Both the position numbers and the translations under genes were made by a program. The notes beneath the pieces were generated by a model, which saw only the letters and a program-made list of their open reading frames with translations, was not told the origin of the DNA and made no database searches. Shown here one piece after another: positions 22,901-26,398 of a stretch of 26,398 nt of DNA (the first letter of the stretch is position 1; the number at the start of each line of letters is the position of its first letter). This DNA comes from an uncultured Blautia sp. (GTDB lineage Bacteria > Bacillota > Clostridia > Lachnospirales > Lachnospiraceae): assembly GCA_900551715.1 (NCBI GenBank), contig URXG01000029.1:1-26398 (forward strand), written 5' to 3'.

Positions 22901-22941
22901 AAAAACAAAAAGGCTCATCAGCTAATACTGAAGAACCTTTT
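22901..22941 (-). terminator. terminator of the rpoD-trmK-Nif3-kinase series
   Basis: On the minus strand AAAAGGTTCTTCAG (22928-22941) pairs with CTGATGAGCCTTTT (22908-22921). This is 14 positions with one T-T mismatch and one wobble, around a 6-nt loop, followed by T5-G-T5. It starts about 18 bp after the kinase-like gene's stop and separates it from the giant gene's promoter. Confidence 0.85.
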
Positions 22942-22958
22942 CTTATTAGTATTCTATT

Positions 22959-24626
22959 TTATACATCAAAACAACTTCCACCTACAAATTCACGCAACAA
23001 TGAATTCTTTGGAATTTCCTCACTGGGAACTGCAACAAAATAATCCAGGAACTTCAGAAGCCTTTTGGCTTCAAGATATTCCGGTTCACTTTTCGCAATT
23101 CCAAAAAGCAGTGGCTCCGCATAAAGTTTCAGACATGCCAACTCATATACCAGTGCTGAATTAAACATCACATCTGCCTGCTCCTGATAAGGGAAGATAT
23201 TGGCCTCCTCCCCTCTCCGTACAGAAGGCCATCTGGCAATGGTTTCCTTTGCAGTAGTACCTCTGGTCCTTGCATCCCTTACAATACGCCGGATCAGCCG
23301 TCCGTCTGTAGTAGGAATACGATTATGCTCATCTATATTCAGCTGGGTGAGTGCACTGATATAAATCTTATATTTATTTTCGGAAGGAAGTGCGTGACTG
23401 AGTTTTTCATTCAATCCATGAATGCCCTCTATAACAAGAACATCTTCCGATCCCAGTTCCAGATAATCGCCTTTATATTCCCTTAACCCTGTCTTGAAAT
23501 TAAAGACCGGCATCTCCACTCTCTCACCACGAAGAAGTGCAAGCATATCCTTATTAAACTGCTCTACATCCAGAGCCTCCAGACATTCATAATTCTTCTC
23601 GCCAAATTCATCCAGAGGGGTGTCCTCTCTGTTCTTAAAATAATTATCCACAGCGATGGGATGAGGCTTCATACCATGAGCCATCAGCTGAACAGATAAT
23701 CTGTGAGAAAATGTAGTCTTGCCGGAAGAAGATGGACCTGCAATCATAATGAACTTCTTGTTGCCGGACTCTGCAATATCCCCTGCGATTTTGGAGATCT
23801 TGGCTTCCTGAAGTGCCTCCTGCACCAGAAGTATACTACGGATACCTTCTCTGGTGATCCGGTCATTCAGATCGCCAACATAGGAAATATCCATTTTTTC
23901 TGCCCATTCCTGAGATTCCTTCTGCACCTGGAAGATTTTTACTTCCGGTTTAAACTCTGGAATGGTAACAGGATCCGTAAATTCCGGTAATTCCAGCACA
24001 AATCCCTCGTCATATAACTTCAGATCAAAATGTTGAATGTATCCGGTATGATCTGCCATATATCCATAAAAATAATCTTCATAATTATCTATACTGTAAA
24101 TATTGACTTTGGAAACTCTTCGATAATAAAAAAGTTTCTCTTTGTCATACATATGATGTTTATGAAACAGTGCAATGGCTTCATCTGTATTCACAGATTT
24201 CTTCATAATAGGTATGGCTGCATCAACGATCTCTCGCATCCGCTTCTTTACCTGATCAAGAAATTCCTGATCCAGCACAGTACTTCCAGCCATTGTAAAG
24301 TAATAACCAGAACCTACAGAATAGTGAATTTCTACCTTTGTTACGTTTTCTTTACCTGCCACATCAAAAATTGCCTTCAGAAGTATAAAACATGCACTTC
24401 TTTTGTAGGTTTTGTATCCGATATCATCCCTGATGGTTACAAAACCTACGTTACAGTCTTCTTTTACTCTTTTGTGAAGTTCCCGAAGACGTCCGTCAGC
24501 TGTTACCAGAATAATCGGAAATGCCGAATCTTTTTGATATGCTTCTACAATATCTCTGTAAGTCGTTCCATAAGGATATTCTTTTGTTTTACCCTCAACG
24601 GTCACTTTCAAAAGTTTCTGTTCCAT
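22959..24626 (-). CDS. TGS-domain / uridine kinase-like fusion protein (nucleoside kinase)
   Basis: This 555-residue protein joins an N-terminal TGS-like domain (about 1-65) and a threonyl-tRNA-synthetase-like second domain (about 66-240) to a C-terminal P-loop kinase of the uridine kinase/phosphoribulokinase superfamily. The N-terminal half ends with the YFYGYMADHTGY stretch. Walker A GPSSSGKTT is near residue 296, with VDNYF (substrate region) near 325, VIEGIHGLN near 403 and an RRIVRDARTRG lid near 435. A nucleoside kinase role is the usual annotation, but substrate and the function of the TGS half are not established. The ATG at 24626 is preferred over the in-frame ATG at 24641 because GGGAGG lies 6 nt before it; the upstream ATG overlaps that ribosome site. 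It follows the Nif3-like gene by 18 bp and ends at a terminator. Confidence 0.88.
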   Translation of the reverse strand: MEQKLLKVTVEGKTKEYPYGTTYRDIVEAYQKDSAFPIILVTADGRLRELHKRVKEDCNVGFVTIRDDIGYKTYKRSACFILLKAIFDVAGKENVTKVEIHYSVGSGYYFTMAGSTVLDQEFLDQVKKRMREIVDAAIPIMKKSVNTDEAIALFHKHHMYDKEKLFYYRRVSKVNIYSIDNYEDYFYGYMADHTGYIQHFDLKLYDEGFVLELPEFTDPVTIPEFKPEVKIFQVQKESQEWAEKMDISYVGDLNDRITREGIRSILLVQEALQEAKISKIAGDIAESGNKKFIMIAGPSSSGKTTFSHRLSVQLMAHGMKPHPIAVDNYFKNREDTPLDEFGEKNYECLEALDVEQFNKDMLALLRGERVEMPVFNFKTGLREYKGDYLELGSEDVLVIEGIHGLNEKLSHALPSENKYKIYISALTQLNIDEHNRIPTTDGRLIRRIVRDARTRGTTAKETIARWPSVRRGEEANIFPYQEQADVMFNSALVYELACLKLYAEPLLFGIAKSEPEYLEAKRLLKFLDYFVAVPSEEIPKNSLLREFVGGSCFDV

Positions 24627-24644
24627 AAAAATCCCTCCCATTTC

Positions 24645-25427
24645 TTACAGTATCGTATATGGGCTTTTTACCTTTGCGCAGGTTATTTTAAGATCTGCAA
24701 AATTTTTATTTAATTTCTTTTTCATGGCTTCCATAAAGATATATTCCGTACCGTAATGACCGGCATCGATAACACAGAGTCCCTGAGCCACTGTATCAAT
24801 TCCTGTATGATGATCGATATCTCCTGTCACATAGACATCTGCGGCTTTGATAAGAACATCGGAAATCATGCTCTTACCGCTTCCTGTACAGATGGCAGCT
24901 TTGTGAACTTTCTGATCCAGATCACCATAAATCTTAACATCATTCAGGGAAAGAGCATTCTTCACAAATTCTCCACATTCTTTTAAAGTCATGGAAGAAG
25001 GCAGCATTCCAACTCGCCCAAATCCCTCAGGACCATGATCTGTCTCTGCTGTTACAGAAAGTACCTCTCTGTCCGTAAGCTGAAGATAATCTGCACTGAG
25101 ATCAGCCATCCCAAGGATGTCATAATTGGTGTGCATGGCATAATACTGAATATCATGTCGGATCAGAGAAAGAATCCTTCTTCCTGTAAAGGAATGGTTG
25201 TTAACCTTTCGGATACTGCCAAAGATCATGGGATGATGGGTAATGATCATATCTGCTCCGGCCTCCACAGCCTGACTGAGTGTATCCTCTGTAAGGTCGA
25301 GAGCCAGAAAAACATGGTTTACTTCTTTTGTGTCATCTCCTACCAGAAGTCCTACATTATCCCAGTCCTCTGCCACAGATGGCGGATACTGACTGGACAG
25401 CCAGCATGTAAGTTCTTTAACTTTCAT
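24645..25427 (-). CDS. Nif3-like dinuclear metal centre protein (YqfO/YbgI family)
   Basis: A 260-residue NIF3 family protein, hexameric in characterised relatives, with a two-metal site. Metal-ligand motifs are visible: ITHHP near residue 61, HTNYD near 98, and the C-terminal DAGHYGTEYIFMEA near 220. The pattern EDWDNVGLLVG near 20 is typical. It lacks the extra central PII/CutA-like domain seen in Bacillus YqfO (about 370 residues), so it is the short form. It is sometimes annotated GTP cyclohydrolase 1 type 2, but the biochemical role is unsettled. The start overlaps trmK by 11 bp and no clear ribosome site is present, so translational coupling is expected. The trmK-nif3 order is conserved in Firmicutes. 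Confidence 0.93.
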   Translation of the reverse strand: MKVKELTCWLSSQYPPSVAEDWDNVGLLVGDDTKEVNHVFLALDLTEDTLSQAVEAGADMIITHHPMIFGSIRKVNNHSFTGRRILSLIRHDIQYYAMHTNYDILGMADLSADYLQLTDREVLSVTAETDHGPEGFGRVGMLPSSMTLKECGEFVKNALSLNDVKIYGDLDQKVHKAAICTGSGKSMISDVLIKAADVYVTGDIDHHTGIDTVAQGLCVIDAGHYGTEYIFMEAMKKKLNKNFADLKITCAKVKSPYTIL

Positions 25428-26130
25428 AGATATTTAAAGCAGCCAGTATCAGCTGCTTTTCCTCCTCTACTTCATTTCTTCGTTTTTTTGTTTCTTCTGT
25501 TTCTGCTTTCTGAAGTTTCGTAAGGATATTTTGCCTGATACGAAGCTCTCTCTGCAAAAACTGCTGCAATACAGGATTCTTTTCCTGAAGAAGATATTTG
25601 CCGAACATTTCCTCCAGCGGGGTCCAGGATTCGTTGCGCTTCTGATCCCTTATAGCCTTCATCATAGGATAAAACTTGCCATCCTCCAGAATCATTTTTT
25701 CCTCTGTGATCCTGTATCCATTCGACATCAGGAAATGCCTGAAATGAGGGATGTCTGACTGTGGCTGAAGGATCAGTTCCTGAAAAGAATCCCTTACTTC
25801 CGGATTATCCGAGAGAATCTTCTCCATAAGGGGACCTCCCATTCCTGCAATGACCAGCGTATCTCCCTCTCCGACACTGATTCCGGAAAGTCCGTCACAA
25901 AGTCTGGTCTCTATGTAATTCTGCATATGGTATCTGCAGATATGTTCCCTGGCTCTTTCAAGAGGTCCCTTTCCTACATCTGCTGCAATGGCACCTGGAA
26001 TCCGATGATTCATCACCAGATATACCGGCAGATATCCATGATCACAACCCACATCTACCAACCGGTTCCCCTCTGTTACCATTTCTCCAATTGCAGAAAG
26101 GCGCTTTGAAAGCTGTATATTACTTCCCAT
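25417..26130 (-). CDS. trmK: tRNA (adenine22-N1)-methyltransferase
   Basis: TrmK makes m1A22 in the D loop of certain tRNAs using S-adenosylmethionine. The 237 residues have a Rossmann methyltransferase domain (about 1-165). Motif I is DVGCDHGYLP near residue 28, motif II is an acidic AADVGKGPLERA stretch near 50, and the motif IV region reads IAGMGGPLMEKIL near 93, characteristic of the family. A C-terminal charged coiled-coil region (about 185-230) is typical. The ATG shares one base with the rpoD stop codon (TAATG) and lacks a strong ribosome site, implying coupling to rpoD translation. The Nif3-like gene overlaps its 3' end. Confidence 0.94.
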   Translation of the reverse strand: MGSNIQLSKRLSAIGEMVTEGNRLVDVGCDHGYLPVYLVMNHRIPGAIAADVGKGPLERAREHICRYHMQNYIETRLCDGLSGISVGEGDTLVIAGMGGPLMEKILSDNPEVRDSFQELILQPQSDIPHFRHFLMSNGYRITEEKMILEDGKFYPMMKAIRDQKRNESWTPLEEMFGKYLLQEKNPVLQQFLQRELRIRQNILTKLQKAETEETKKRRNEVEEEKQLILAALNIYES

Positions 26131-26398
26131 TAATCCAGATAATCTTTCAGCTTACGGCTGCGGCTTGGATGACGGAGCTTGCGCAGTGCCTTTGCCTCAA
26201 TCTGACGGATACGTTCTCTAGTTACATTAAATTCTTTTCCTACCTCTTCCAGTGTGCGTGCACGTCCATCGTCCAGTCCGAAACGAAGGCGAAGAACTTT
26301 TTGTTCTCTTTCTGTAAGTGTTCCAAGGACTTCAATCAACTGTTCCTTCAGAAGTGTAAATGCAGCTGCATCTGCAGGTACCGGAACATTATCATCCT
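26130..26398 (-). CDS. rpoD: RNA polymerase primary sigma factor RpoD, C-terminal part
   Basis: This is the last 89 codons of the housekeeping sigma-70/sigma-A gene; the rest lies beyond the right window edge. It covers the end of region 3.2/4.1 (EREQKVLRLRFGL) and all of region 4.2, the helix-turn-helix that reads the -35 box (TLEEVGKEFNVTRERIRQIE, then KALRKLRHP). It ends in the usual KLKDYLD. The reading frame is open to the window edge, with the DAAAFTLLKEQL stretch before region 4, so an internal start is not correct. The gene is followed directly by trmK with a one-base overlap. Confidence 0.97.
   Translation of the reverse strand, partial: DDNVPVPADAAAFTLLKEQLIEVLGTLTEREQKVLRLRFGLDDGRARTLEEVGKEFNVTRERIRQIEAKALRKLRHPSRSRKLKDYLD

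Overview
The window looks like a chromosomal segment of a gut-type Lachnospiraceae (Clostridia, Bacillota). The basis is the rpoD-trmK-Nif3 gene order, a TGS-kinase fusion, an orphan PTS_EIIC_2 permease, pyrB-pyrI with a regulatory chain, an RNase P RNA with the conserved core, and a giant BspA-type secreted protein. Genus cannot be fixed from this stretch alone. Coding density is very high, and no IS element, phage gene, CRISPR array or integrase is visible.

Left part (1-9085, all minus strand). The 5' portion of tRNA-Glu(CUC) lies at the window edge with its own promoter. To its right is a gene series read leftwards: folC, pheA, a DUF815 AAA+ ATPase, a Ppx/GppA-like phosphatase with an HD domain, polyphosphate kinase 1, and an orphan EIIC-type permease. 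It starts at a good sigma-A promoter at 9009-9037 and ends at a hairpin terminator at 141-190. The genes are tightly packed (overlaps or gaps under about 55 bp), so folate polyglutamylation, phenylalanine synthesis and polyphosphate turnover are probably co-transcribed.

Middle (9086-10960, plus strand). A small CmpB-like membrane protein is followed by pyrB-pyrI, the catalytic and regulatory chains of aspartate transcarbamoylase. The pyrBI promoter begins inside the stop codon of the membrane protein gene. A 15-bp-stem hairpin ends pyrBI and also serves the convergent rnpB.

Right part (10961-26398, minus strand). rnpB sits directly downstream of an 11.4-kb gene for a 3815-residue secreted protein. 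This protein has a signal peptide, BspA-type leucine-rich repeats, five FN3 modules alternating with Ig-like modules on a period of about 200 residues, a PKD domain, carboxypeptidase-regulatory-like folds, InlB-type B-repeats, a large unassigned central region, a propeller-like region, CARDB-like modules, a CxxC motif and two C-terminal Big_2 domains. It has no LPXTG sorting signal. Its LRR region contains a 963-bp in-frame tandem duplication, of which 883 bp are identical between copies. The gene has its own strong promoter and is separated by a terminator from the rpoD - trmK - Nif3-like - TGS/uridine-kinase-like series that fills the right end.

The most notable items are the giant protein with its recent internal duplication and unassigned central region, and the Ppx-like protein next to ppk1, whose conserved active-site motifs have diverged. 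Everything else is conserved housekeeping content.
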